NCBI GenBank assembly: GCA_028713415.1
Contig: JAQTOI010000010.1
Location: forward strand, 1 to 33,659
Reading direction: 5' to 3'
Length of the DNA: 33,659 nucleotides
Source: Candidatus Omnitrophota bacterium
Lineage (GTDB): Bacteria; Omnitrophota; Gorgyraeia; Duberdicusellales; 4484-171
The notes under the pieces were generated by a model. That model worked only from the letters and a program-made list of their open reading frames with translations. It did no database searches and had not been told where the DNA came from. The translations under genes and the position numbers were made by a program. Positions 22,453 to 30,415 of the stretch are shown here, in pieces; positions within the stretch are counted from its first letter, which is position 1, and the number at the start of each line of letters is the position of its first letter.

Positions 22453-25011
22453 ATGAACGTAAATCTTAAACTGCAAAACTGGGATTTTGATTATATTGGC
22501 TGTTCTCAAGATGTTCTTTTCGCAAAGCTTAACACTTCTCTAAAAGGTTTACACGAACAAGAAGCCGAGAATAGATTGGAAGAATACGGCTACAACGAGC
22601 CCGCCAAGAAGAAAAAAAGAACCATCCTTTTTCAAATCCTCTTAAAATTTTTTAACCCTCTGGTTATCGTCCTTTTGATTATCGCCGGTTTTTCTCTCTT
22701 CTTCGGTGAAAAGATAAGCGCAATTTTAGTTATTGCAATGGCGTTTATCAGCGTATTCTTGTCGTTTATTCAGGAACATCGTGCCGGAAAAGAAGCGGAG
22801 CGTTTGAGCGAAATGGTACGCACAACTACCACTGTCTATCGTAATGGCATCCACAAAGAGGTCGATATTCGAGAAATCGTTCCGGGAGACATTATTGATT
22901 TGTTTGCCGGAGATATGATACCCGCTGATTTAAGGATTATTTCCTGCAAAGATCTTTTTATAAATCAGGCATCTTTAACCGGAGAATCATTTCCCGTTGA
23001 AAAAACACCTGAGGCCGCTAACTCACAAAAGCGTTCTCCCGCAGATTTAACCAATATTGCTTTTATGGGCTCAAACGTAATAAGCGGAACTGGATTGGGC
23101 GTAGCAGTAAAAACCGGCTTGGTAACACAGTTTGGCGAACTTTCGCGAAAGTTAGCCACCATAACCGTTGAGAGTAGCTTTGATAAAGGCATGCATGAAT
23201 TCACGTGGCTTATGATTCGTGCTATGTTTGTGCTGGTGGCGGTTATCTTTGCCATAAATGCTTTCTTGAAAGGAAATGCCATTCAGGCGTTTCTGTTTGC
23301 TCTATCAGTAGCAGTTGGGCTTACCCCCGAGATGCTTCCTATGTTGGTAGCAATTAACCTTTCCAAGGGTGCAATCGCCATGTCCAAGAAGGACGTTATT
23401 GTGAAGCGTTTGAATGCCATTCAAAACTTCGGAGCTATGGATGTGCTTTGCACGGACAAGACAGGGACTTTAACTTTGGACAAAATCGTCTTGGAAAAAC
23501 ACTGCGACGTAGTGCGTAAAGAAAATGATGAGGTGCTGTATTTTGCATATATAAATAGCTATTATCAGACCGGCTTAAAAAATATTTTGGATAGAGCGAT
23601 CCTTAGGCATGAGAGGCTTATAGTAAAACAGTATAAGAAGGTTGACGAGATTCCTTTTGATTTTTCCAGAAAATTAATGTCGGTGGTGATTGAGAATGAG
23701 GGAAAGCACAGGCTTATCGCTAAGGGCGCTCCTGAAGAGATATATAAAAGATGCACAAAATTCGAACTTGAAGGCGATATAATTGATTTAGACGCCGGTA
23801 ATTTAGTGCTTCGGGAGTTGAAAGAAGAATATGACAACTTGAGTGCTGAAGGTTTTAGGGTTTTAGCTATTGCGTATAAGGATTTTGACCAGCCAAAAGA
23901 TAAATATATAAAAGACGATGAACAGGAGTTGATTCTTAAGGGGTATATCGCTTTTCTTGATCCTCCAAAACCTACCGCTAAGAAGACCATCGAAACACTG
24001 AAGAATCTTGGAATAGATTTTAAGGTTTTAACCGGCGACAATGAACTGGTTACTAAAAAAATATGCGGCGAAGTCGGATTAGACGCAAAAGGTCTCGCTA
24101 CCGGTGAAGAGGTCGAAAAATCGAGCGATGAACAATTACGGGTGATGGCTAAGACAACAACGGTCTTCGCCCGGCTTTCGCCACTTCAAAAAGAGCGGGT
24201 AATCCGCGCGTTGCATGCAAATAAGCGTATCGTAGGGTATCTTGGAGACGGTATTAACGATGCACCTGCATTAAAAGCTGCTGATGTCGGTATTTCCGTC
24301 AATAACGCCGTAGACATAGCCAAAGAATCAGCCGATATTATCCTTTTAAAGAAAAGTCTTTTAGTTCTTGAAGATGGGGTTATGGAGGGGAGAAAGACAT
24401 TCGGAAATATTCTCAAATACATCAAGATGGGCTCAAGCTCTAATTTCGGCAATATGTTAAGTATGACAGGGGCAAGTTTATTTTTGCCATTCCTGCCGAT
24501 GCTGCCCATCCAGATACTTTTGAATAACCTGCTTTATGATATTTCGCAGATCGCCATACCATCCGATGATATTGATAAGGAATATTTGTTAAAGTCAAGG
24601 CCATGGAACGTGAATTACATTAAGAAATTCATGTTTACGCTTGGTCCCGTAAGCTCGCTGTTTGATTTTATAACTTTTGGTGTGCTGCTGTGGATATTTC
24701 GTGCCCCGCAGGAACTTTTTCATACCGGTTGGTTTCTGGAATCGCTTTGCACGCAGACTTTAGTAATACATATTATACGTACGGGTAAGATCCCTTTTGT
24801 TGAAAGTAAACCGAGTCAATTCCTGATATTTACTTCTATTTACATTGTTACGATTGGATTAATAATACCATTTATACCTTTGGGGAAGTATTTCGGTTTT
24901 GTCCCACCGCCTCCAACTTATTTTATTACTTTAATTATGATTGTTGCGCTATATCTATTTATGGTGCAAAGAGTGAAAAGATGGTTTATCAGGAAATACG
25001 GATACGAATAA
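22453..25011 (+). CDS. mgtA: MgtA/MgtB-type magnesium-importing P-type ATPase
   Basis: The protein has 852 residues and all P-type ATPase landmarks: TGES at residues 176-179, phosphorylated D335 in CTDKTGTLTLDK, KGAPEEIYKRC in the nucleotide-binding domain and GDGINDAPALKAADVG near residue 598. It belongs to the P3B magnesium-importer group by FNPLVIVLLI, SKGAIAMSKKDVIVKRLNAIQNFGAMD, LSMTGASLFLPFLPMLPIQILLNNLLYDISQ, and the C-terminal LESLCTQTLVIHIIRT segment. About ten membrane spans are expected. It sits alone between repeat E and the gcv genes with its own promoter. Other metal specificity is possible but the family match is strong. Confidence 0.93.
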   Translation: MNVNLKLQNWDFDYIGCSQDVLFAKLNTSLKGLHEQEAENRLEEYGYNEPAKKKKRTILFQILLKFFNPLVIVLLIIAGFSLFFGEKISAILVIAMAFISVFLSFIQEHRAGKEAERLSEMVRTTTTVYRNGIHKEVDIREIVPGDIIDLFAGDMIPADLRIISCKDLFINQASLTGESFPVEKTPEAANSQKRSPADLTNIAFMGSNVISGTGLGVAVKTGLVTQFGELSRKLATITVESSFDKGMHEFTWLMIRAMFVLVAVIFAINAFLKGNAIQAFLFALSVAVGLTPEMLPMLVAINLSKGAIAMSKKDVIVKRLNAIQNFGAMDVLCTDKTGTLTLDKIVLEKHCDVVRKENDEVLYFAYINSYYQTGLKNILDRAILRHERLIVKQYKKVDEIPFDFSRKLMSVVIENEGKHRLIAKGAPEEIYKRCTKFELEGDIIDLDAGNLVLRELKEEYDNLSAEGFRVLAIAYKDFDQPKDKYIKDDEQELILKGYIAFLDPPKPTAKKTIETLKNLGIDFKVLTGDNELVTKKICGEVGLDAKGLATGEEVEKSSDEQLRVMAKTTTVFARLSPLQKERVIRALHANKRIVGYLGDGINDAPALKAADVGISVNNAVDIAKESADIILLKKSLLVLEDGVMEGRKTFGNILKYIKMGSSSNFGNMLSMTGASLFLPFLPMLPIQILLNNLLYDISQIAIPSDDIDKEYLLKSRPWNVNYIKKFMFTLGPVSSLFDFITFGVLLWIFRAPQELFHTGWFLESLCTQTLVIHIIRTGKIPFVESKPSQFLIFTSIYIVTIGLIIPFIPLGKYFGFVPPPPTYFITLIMIVALYLFMVQRVKRWFIRKYGYE

Positions 25012-25038
25012 AAAAGTTTATTTAATAAATTTGAGCTG

Positions 25039-25053
25039 GCCGAGATGCTCGGC
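25039..25053. other. Small perfect hairpin after mgtA
   Basis: GCCGAG pairs with CTCGGC around an ATG loop, 28 bases after the mgtA stop. No T-run follows, so a normal intrinsic terminator is not supported, though the stem may stabilise or terminate the transcript. The rest of the 111-base gap to gcvT shows no other signal I can support. Confidence 0.35.
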
Positions 25054-25122
25054 AGGCAGGTAATAAAATATCAGTGGCGGGAAATTGGCATTCTTTCAAA
25101 TTAACGGTAATTAACCTTTACA

Positions 25123-26205
25123 ATGGAATTAAAAAAAACACCTCTTTATCAGAAACATATAGAGAGTAAGGCAAAAATAGTTGATTTCGGCGGCTGGGCC
25201 TTACCGATTGAATACGAAAGCATTCTAAAAGAAACAAGGGAAGCGCGTAAATCTTGCGGGCTTTTTGACGCTTCGCATATGGGCGAAATAAGAATAGAAG
25301 GTAAAGGCGCGTTAGCCTTCCTGCAGCAGTTAACCTGCAACGATATTTCAATAACAAAAAAAGGTCAGCTTCAATACAATCTTCTCCTTAACGATTCTGC
25401 CGGCGTAATCGACGATTTGATGATTTATAATGTAGGCGATAGTTTTCTCTGCGTTGTAAATGCTTCAAATATCGATAAAGATTATACCTGGCTTAAAGCA
25501 CACCAAACAGCGGAAGTTAAGATTACTGATGAGAGCCCTCAAACAGCCCTTCTTTCTTTACAAGGCCCTACCGCGGTGAATGTTTTAGGAAAAATAGCAA
25601 AATCTGCTTTCGTGAGCGGGCTTAAATATATGCATTCTATTGAAGAGGAAATTGCCGGAAAAAAAATGCTTATTTCACGAAGCGGCTATACTGGAAGCGA
25701 TGGTTTTGAAATCTATTGCGCCAATAGCGATGCTGTTGTATTATGGGACGAAATTACAAAGGCCGGAAAAGAATATGGTTTGGCGCTTTGTGGGCTGGGA
25801 GCGCGCGACATTTTACGCATAGAGGCAGGATACCCGCTCTATGGCCACGAATTAAGCGATTCGATTTCTCCGCTTGAAGCTTCTTTAAACTGGGTAGTTA
25901 AATTTGAAAAAGATTTTATCGGCAAAGATATTTTGCTTAAAGCTAAAGCAAAAGGTATAGCAAAAAAACGGGTTGGCTTTATCATGGAGGAAAGAGCCGT
26001 CGCGCGCCAGGGCTACGCAATCTATGCCGGAGATAAGAATATAGGAGAGGTGACTAGCGGAACATTTTCTCCGAATCTTGATAAATTTTTAGGAATGGCT
26101 TACGTTGATTGTGCTTCGAGCGCTCCGCAAACGCCGGTTACCATAAAAATACGCGATAAATTTTATAAAGCGAAAATAGCAAAGTTTGATTTTATAAAAA
26201 AATGA
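25123..26205 (+). CDS. gcvT: Glycine cleavage system T protein (aminomethyltransferase)
   Basis: GcvT transfers the aminomethyl carbon from lipoyl-GcvH to tetrahydrofolate, releasing ammonia. Visible features include TPLYQKHIESKAKIVDFGGW at the start, LFDASHMGEIRIEG near residue 47, LQQLTCNDI, YNLLLNDSAGVIDDLMIY (catalytic aspartate region) and SRSGYTGSDGFEIY near residue 187. The C-terminal barrel with GEVTSGTFSPNLDKFLGMAYV is present. Length (360 residues) is normal. There is no visible Shine-Dalgarno, and no glycine riboswitch motif could be found upstream. Its stop codon lies in the left arm of inverted repeat F. It heads the cluster gcvT-gcvH-gcvPA-gcvPB-lipM-lipA. Confidence 0.95.
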   Translation: MELKKTPLYQKHIESKAKIVDFGGWALPIEYESILKETREARKSCGLFDASHMGEIRIEGKGALAFLQQLTCNDISITKKGQLQYNLLLNDSAGVIDDLMIYNVGDSFLCVVNASNIDKDYTWLKAHQTAEVKITDESPQTALLSLQGPTAVNVLGKIAKSAFVSGLKYMHSIEEEIAGKKMLISRSGYTGSDGFEIYCANSDAVVLWDEITKAGKEYGLALCGLGARDILRIEAGYPLYGHELSDSISPLEASLNWVVKFEKDFIGKDILLKAKAKGIAKKRVGFIMEERAVARQGYAIYAGDKNIGEVTSGTFSPNLDKFLGMAYVDCASSAPQTPVTIKIRDKFYKAKIAKFDFIKK

Positions 26206-26299
26206 TTACACAGATTTAGAAAAGATTGCACAGATGGAGGAACGAGATCCTTACACATTAATCTGCGTAATCATATTTTAATCGGTGTAATCTTTCTAA
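26202..26299. repeat. Imperfect inverted repeat F, GATTAC units, between gcvT and gcvH
   Basis: The left arm (26202-26236) has GATTACACAGAT and GATTGCACAGAT 20 bases apart. The right arm (26258-26299) has AATCTGCGTAATC and AATCGGTGTAATC, also 20 bases apart, and is the reverse complement of the left. This is the same architecture and nearly the same 12-mer as the arms of the GxxExxY cassette at 18573-19008, but with only about 21 bases between the arms and no gene. The gcvT stop codon lies inside the left arm, and the gcvH ribosome site GGGAGG begins just after the right arm. Confidence 0.75.
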
Positions 26300-26312
26300 A
26301 AGGGAGGCAATA

Positions 26313-26693
26313 ATGAGTGTTTTAAAATTCTCTAAAACTCATGAGTGGGCGCAGGTAGAAAACAATTTAGCAACAATCGGAATTACTGATTATGCGCAGA
26401 AATCTCTCGGAGATATCGTATTTATCGAGTTACCTGCGCTAGGTTCAAAGGTAAAACAGGGCTTGCAATTCGGGACTATCGAATCTACCAAAGCCGCCAG
26501 TGAATTGTTTAGCCCTTTAAGCGGAGTAGTTTCAGAGATCAACAAAGAGCTTATTAACAATCCGCAGTGGGTGAATGAAGAGCCTTTCGTAAGAGGCTGG
26601 ATGATGAAAATCAAATTCGAAAACAACAATGAATTAAACAGCCTTATGGATGAAGCGGCGTATAAGGAGTTTGTGAAAAAAGAAGCCCATTAA
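26313..26693 (+). CDS. gcvH: Glycine cleavage system H protein (lipoyl carrier)
   Basis: GcvH carries the lipoyl arm that shuttles the aminomethyl group between the P, T and L proteins. The lipoylation site is K60 in TIESTKAASELF, matching the family motif ESTKAA. The fold is complete, from KTHEWAQVENNLATIGITDYAQ to GWMMKIKFENNNEL. Length (126 residues) is normal. A good ribosome site (GGGAGG) precedes the ATG. It stands between two inverted-repeat elements (F and G). The lipM and lipA genes at the end of the cluster probably act on this protein. Confidence 0.95.
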   Translation: MSVLKFSKTHEWAQVENNLATIGITDYAQKSLGDIVFIELPALGSKVKQGLQFGTIESTKAASELFSPLSGVVSEINKELINNPQWVNEEPFVRGWMMKIKFENNNELNSLMDEAAYKEFVKKEAH

Positions 26694-26701
26694 AAGATAG
26701 A

Positions 26702-26783
26702 AGCGGAACAACGCGGAACAATACGCGGATAAACGCGGAGCTTTTGGCGTGTTTCCGCGTAAATATCCGCGTGTATCCGCATC
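26702..26783. repeat. Imperfect inverted repeat G, GCGGA units, between gcvH and gcvPA
   Basis: The left arm (26702-26740) contains four GCGGA units spaced 10-12 bases. The right arm (26753-26783) contains three TCCGC units with the same spacing. Reading both arms in the same direction, ACGCGGAT and ACGCGGAA recur. The loop is about 12 bases. The right arm ends 10 bases before the gcvPA ATG used here. Confidence 0.75.
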
Positions 26784-26793
26784 TACAAAGTAT

Positions 26794-28140
26794 ATGCCTT
26801 ATATATTAAACACCGAAAAAGATATTAAAGAGATGCTGGAGGCAATCGGAGCCGCCAATTTTGAGGATTTATTCAAGCATCTACCGCGGGAAATTTTATT
26901 GAAAGAGCCGCTGCGCATCTCGAGTGGCAAAGATGAGCAGGAGACAAGGAAGATAGTTGAGTCGCTTGCCCGTAAAAACTTACCCCTAGGCCGCTTTAAT
27001 TCCTTTTTAGGCGCCGGCTGCTACGACCATTATATTCCGGCAGCGCTTTCCTACCTCATTGGCCGCGCTGAATTCCTAACCGCCTACACCCCTTATCAGG
27101 CAGAGAGTTCCCAGGGATCCCTGCAGACAATTTATGAGTACCAAAGTTATATGTGCCTTTTAACAGGTATGGATGTTTCAAACGCGTCTCTTTTTGACGG
27201 AGCTTCAGCATTAGCGGAAAGCGCGCTTATGTCTTTGCGTATTACAAAAAAGAAAAAAGTCATAGTCTCAAGTAGCATGCATCCAGAATATCTCCGGGTT
27301 TTGGAAACATATTTAAGCGGTTTAGATTTCATCATTAAAGAAATTCCTTTTGATGCGGCAGGTTTGATAGATATAGAGGCTTTTAAGCGTGCACTTAGTG
27401 ATGATACGGCCTGCCTGGCTTTGCAAAGCCCTAATTTTTTTGGCTTGGTTGAAGATGTAAAGATGCTTTCTGCGCTTACCAAGCAAAAAAATGCGCTTGT
27501 AATTATGGTTACTAATCCTATGTCGTTGGCGATTCTTAAGGAGCCTTACAAATGCGGGGTTGATATTGTTTGCGGAGACGGCCAGGCCTTAGGGGGAAAT
27601 GTGAATTTTGGCGGGCCATCGTTCGGCTTTTTGGCCACCAGAAATGAATTCATGCGCCAGATGCCGGGTAGAATCGTGGGAAAAACAGTAGATTGCCAGG
27701 GAAAACCCGCATATTGCTTAACGCTTTGCGCCCGCGAGCAGCATATCAGAAGGGAAAAAGCAACCAGTAATATTTGTTCCAATCAATCTTTAAATGCCAT
27801 GGCTGCTGCGATATATCTTGCCCTGATGGGTAAAGAAGGCATAAAGGAAGCAGCTCTACATTCAATGAATCTGGCGCATTATCTCTACGAAAGCCTTTCT
27901 AAAATTAATGGAGTAAAAGTTATTTTTTCTAACACTTTTTTTAATGAGTTCATCTGGCAGGTCGAAGATGCAAAAAAAATAATAAGGAAACTTCGCAAGA
28001 AAAATATTATTGCCGGTTTTTATATGGGAGATGCTTATCGTGAATTCCGCGATTGTATTTTAAGCTGTTGCACAGAGAAAAAAAGCAAAGAAGATATCGA
28101 TGATTTTATCGCGGCCTTGAAAGGTGTATTAAACGGATAA
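26794..28140 (+). CDS. gcvPA: Glycine decarboxylase P protein, subunit 1
   Basis: This is the N-terminal half of the PLP-dependent glycine decarboxylase, which in many anaerobes and Gram-positives is split in two. It opens with PYILNTEKDIKEMLEAIG and carries SFLGAGCYDHYIPAALSYL, TAYTPYQAESSQGSLQTIYE and QSPNFFGLVED, all typical. An upstream in-frame ATG at 26749 would add 15 residues translated out of repeat G; relatives begin at MPYI-like sequence, so I use 26794 (448 residues). It does not contain the PLP lysine, which lies in subunit 2. GcvPB starts two bases after the stop, indicating tight coupling. Confidence 0.95.
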   Translation: MPYILNTEKDIKEMLEAIGAANFEDLFKHLPREILLKEPLRISSGKDEQETRKIVESLARKNLPLGRFNSFLGAGCYDHYIPAALSYLIGRAEFLTAYTPYQAESSQGSLQTIYEYQSYMCLLTGMDVSNASLFDGASALAESALMSLRITKKKKVIVSSSMHPEYLRVLETYLSGLDFIIKEIPFDAAGLIDIEAFKRALSDDTACLALQSPNFFGLVEDVKMLSALTKQKNALVIMVTNPMSLAILKEPYKCGVDIVCGDGQALGGNVNFGGPSFGFLATRNEFMRQMPGRIVGKTVDCQGKPAYCLTLCAREQHIRREKATSNICSNQSLNAMAAAIYLALMGKEGIKEAALHSMNLAHYLYESLSKINGVKVIFSNTFFNEFIWQVEDAKKIIRKLRKKNIIAGFYMGDAYREFRDCILSCCTEKKSKEDIDDFIAALKGVLNG

Positions 28141-28142
28141 TC

Positions 28143-29600
28143 ATGGAAAATAAGGTTATATTCGAGAAAGGAAAAGAAGGCAGAAGGACCAGATATCTGA
28201 CAAAGCCAGAAATACCGTTGAAGCGCGCAGATGAACTCTTGCCGAAACAATTCTTAAGAGAAAATTTGAATTTACCGTCGCTGGGCGAGCTGGACGTTGT
28301 GCGGCATTACACCAATTTATCCCGCCTTAATTTTTCGGTCGACACAAATTTTTATCCTCTGGGTTCCTGCACCATGAAATATAACCCTAAGGTTAATGAA
28401 GCCCTTGCCAGTATGGAAGAATTTACCCATGTTCATCCCTATCAGCCTTCAACCGACGTTCAGGGGGCTTTGGAGCTCATTTTTAATTTAGAACAAATTT
28501 TATGCGAAATTACCGGGATGAATCGTTTTACCTTCCAAGCTTCCAGCGGCGCTGCCGGAGAGCTCACAGGCATGCTTATGATACGCAAATACCATGCAAT
28601 CAAGAAAAATAAGAAAACCAAAGTTATTGTCCCCGATTCTGCGCACGGCACCAATCCCGCAACCAGTTCGATGTGCGGATACCAGACGGTGATTATAGAA
28701 AGTAAAGAGAATGGGCTAATTGATCTTGATAAATTGGCTAAAAGTTGTGATAGCGAAGTTGCCGCAATTATGCTTACAAACCCCAACACTTTGGGACTGT
28801 TTGAAGAAAATATCCTTAAAATAAGTGAGATTGCGCATAAAATAGACGCGCTTCTTTATTATGACGGCGCTAATTTTAATCCACTCTTAGGTATCACTAA
28901 GCCTATAACTATGGGCTTTGACGCGATTCACCTTAATTTGCATAAAACATTTTCTACGCCTCATGGCTGCGGCGGGCCGGGTGCAGGAGCAGTAGGTGTA
29001 TCGCTTGCAATGAGTGATTTTCTGCCCGCTCCCTTAGTGGATAAAAGAGGCGAAGACTTTTATTTGAATTATAAAATCAAGCATTCCATAGGCAGAGTGC
29101 GCAGTTTTTACGGAAATTTTAACGTACTTATAAGAGCCTACGCTTATTTAACCAGCTTAGGAGCTGACGGGTTGAAGCGGGTTGCGCAAAACGCTGTGCT
29201 TAACGCCGCCTATATAAGGGAAAAATTAAAACAATATTACGAGCCTTGTTCTATTCTACCCTCCATGCATGAAGTAGTATTTTCATGCTCCAGGCAAAAA
29301 GCCAGGGGCGCTTCTGCCTTAGAAATTGCCAAGCGCCTTCTTGATTACGGCATGCACCCGCCCACCATGTATTTTCCTTTAATTGTCAATGAAGCTCTTA
29401 TGGTTGAACCTACGGAAACCGAAAGCAAAGAAACATTGGATAATTTTATTGAGGCAATGATAAATATCGACAAAGAAATCAGCGAGGAAATAGAAAAAGT
29501 TAAAAATGCACCCCATACCATGCCTGTAAAGCGAGTCGATGAAGTTTACGCGGCGAGGAACCTTAATTTACGATGGCAAAGTCCTGGCGCCTCATTCTAG
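28143..29600 (+). CDS. gcvPB: Glycine decarboxylase P protein, subunit 2 (PLP-binding)
   Basis: The PLP-carrying partner of GcvPA, 485 residues. The PLP lysine is K268 in HLNLHKTFSTPHGCGGPG. Other family landmarks are TNLSRLNFSVDTNFYPLGSC near residue 56, SGAAGELTGMLMIRKYH, PDSAHGTNPATSSMCGY and the C-terminal HPPTMYFPLIVNEALMVEPT. Together with GcvPA it decarboxylates glycine and loads the aminomethyl group onto GcvH. Its last 28 bases overlap lipM, which suggests that lipoylation genes are translated with the decarboxylase. Confidence 0.96.
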   Translation: MENKVIFEKGKEGRRTRYLTKPEIPLKRADELLPKQFLRENLNLPSLGELDVVRHYTNLSRLNFSVDTNFYPLGSCTMKYNPKVNEALASMEEFTHVHPYQPSTDVQGALELIFNLEQILCEITGMNRFTFQASSGAAGELTGMLMIRKYHAIKKNKKTKVIVPDSAHGTNPATSSMCGYQTVIIESKENGLIDLDKLAKSCDSEVAAIMLTNPNTLGLFEENILKISEIAHKIDALLYYDGANFNPLLGITKPITMGFDAIHLNLHKTFSTPHGCGGPGAGAVGVSLAMSDFLPAPLVDKRGEDFYLNYKIKHSIGRVRSFYGNFNVLIRAYAYLTSLGADGLKRVAQNAVLNAAYIREKLKQYYEPCSILPSMHEVVFSCSRQKARGASALEIAKRLLDYGMHPPTMYFPLIVNEALMVEPTETESKETLDNFIEAMINIDKEISEEIEKVKNAPHTMPVKRVDEVYAARNLNLRWQSPGASF

Positions 29601-30415
29601 ATGAACATCACCAAGGCCCTTACAACATGGCAACCGATGAAGCAATTCTTGCCTGTTACAGCCTAAAAAAAATACCTACATTAAGAATTTACGGATGGCA
29701 CCCGCCCTGCATTTCTTTAGGGTATAATCAACAAGCTAAAGATGTTCTATTTTGCGAGGAAGCTTTTCCTTTTGTTCGGCGCATTACCGGCGGAGCAGGT
29801 ATCCTGCACGATAAAGAGCTGACTTACAGCATTACCTGCTCATTGGCTGACATAAAGTTGCCCAAAGGGGTAAAGGAATCTTTTCGGGTTCTTTGCTCAT
29901 TTCTTATAGATTTCTATGCACAGCTTAATCTTAAGGCTCAATTTGCCAGAGAAGCAGTAGCTACCAGAACTGGCCATTACGGAAACTTCTGTTTTTCTTC
30001 CTGCGAAGAATTTGACTTGGTTATCGCAGGGAAAAAAATAGGCGGGAATGCGCAACGGAGAAAAAAAGATATTATTTTTCAACATGGCAGCATACCCTTA
30101 GAAATAGATTTTACCTTAATAAAAGGCTTGATACGTGGAAGCGAAGCTGCCTGTGACCGTGCCACAGCGCTTATTCCGCTTCTTCATCAGAAAAAGGATT
30201 TTTACTCATTGCGGAGTTTACTTGCTAAGAGTTTTACGAGAAGCTTTAATCTTGAATTAGCTTCAGGAGGGCTTTACCCCGAAGAAGAAACAATAAGAGA
30301 TTCCCTAATCTCCGAAAAATATAAAATGCGCCGCTGGAACGTATCGCGTATATATCAAAAAGCGCATTCATGCGAACAAACCAGCAATATCGATGAAGAA
30401 ACCTCTCTGGCTTAA
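29573..30415 (+). CDS. lipM: LipM-like octanoyltransferase (lipoate/octanoate ligase family)
   Basis: The protein has 280 residues and is a cofactor transferase of the BPL/LplA/LipB fold. RRITGGAGILHDKELTYSI near residue 69, C140 in GNFCFSSCEEFDLVIAGKKIGGNAQRRKK (split here by the glycine-lysine strand) and FQHGSIPLEIDF are LipM-like; LipM uses an active-site cysteine after the octanoyl-ACP step and passes octanoate to GcvH. LplA activity with free lipoate cannot be excluded. It overlaps gcvPB by 28 bases and lipA by 23, and the context (gcvH upstream, lipA downstream) favours octanoyl transfer to GcvH. Confidence 0.8.
   Translation: MAKSWRLILDEHHQGPYNMATDEAILACYSLKKIPTLRIYGWHPPCISLGYNQQAKDVLFCEEAFPFVRRITGGAGILHDKELTYSITCSLADIKLPKGVKESFRVLCSFLIDFYAQLNLKAQFAREAVATRTGHYGNFCFSSCEEFDLVIAGKKIGGNAQRRKKDIIFQHGSIPLEIDFTLIKGLIRGSEAACDRATALIPLLHQKKDFYSLRSLLAKSFTRSFNLELASGGLYPEEETIRDSLISEKYKMRRWNVSRIYQKAHSCEQTSNIDEETSLA

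Noticed and set aside
25012-25122. Glycine riboswitch upstream of gcvT
   Set aside because: I looked for the paired aptamer cores and expression platform and saw none; only one short hairpin is present.
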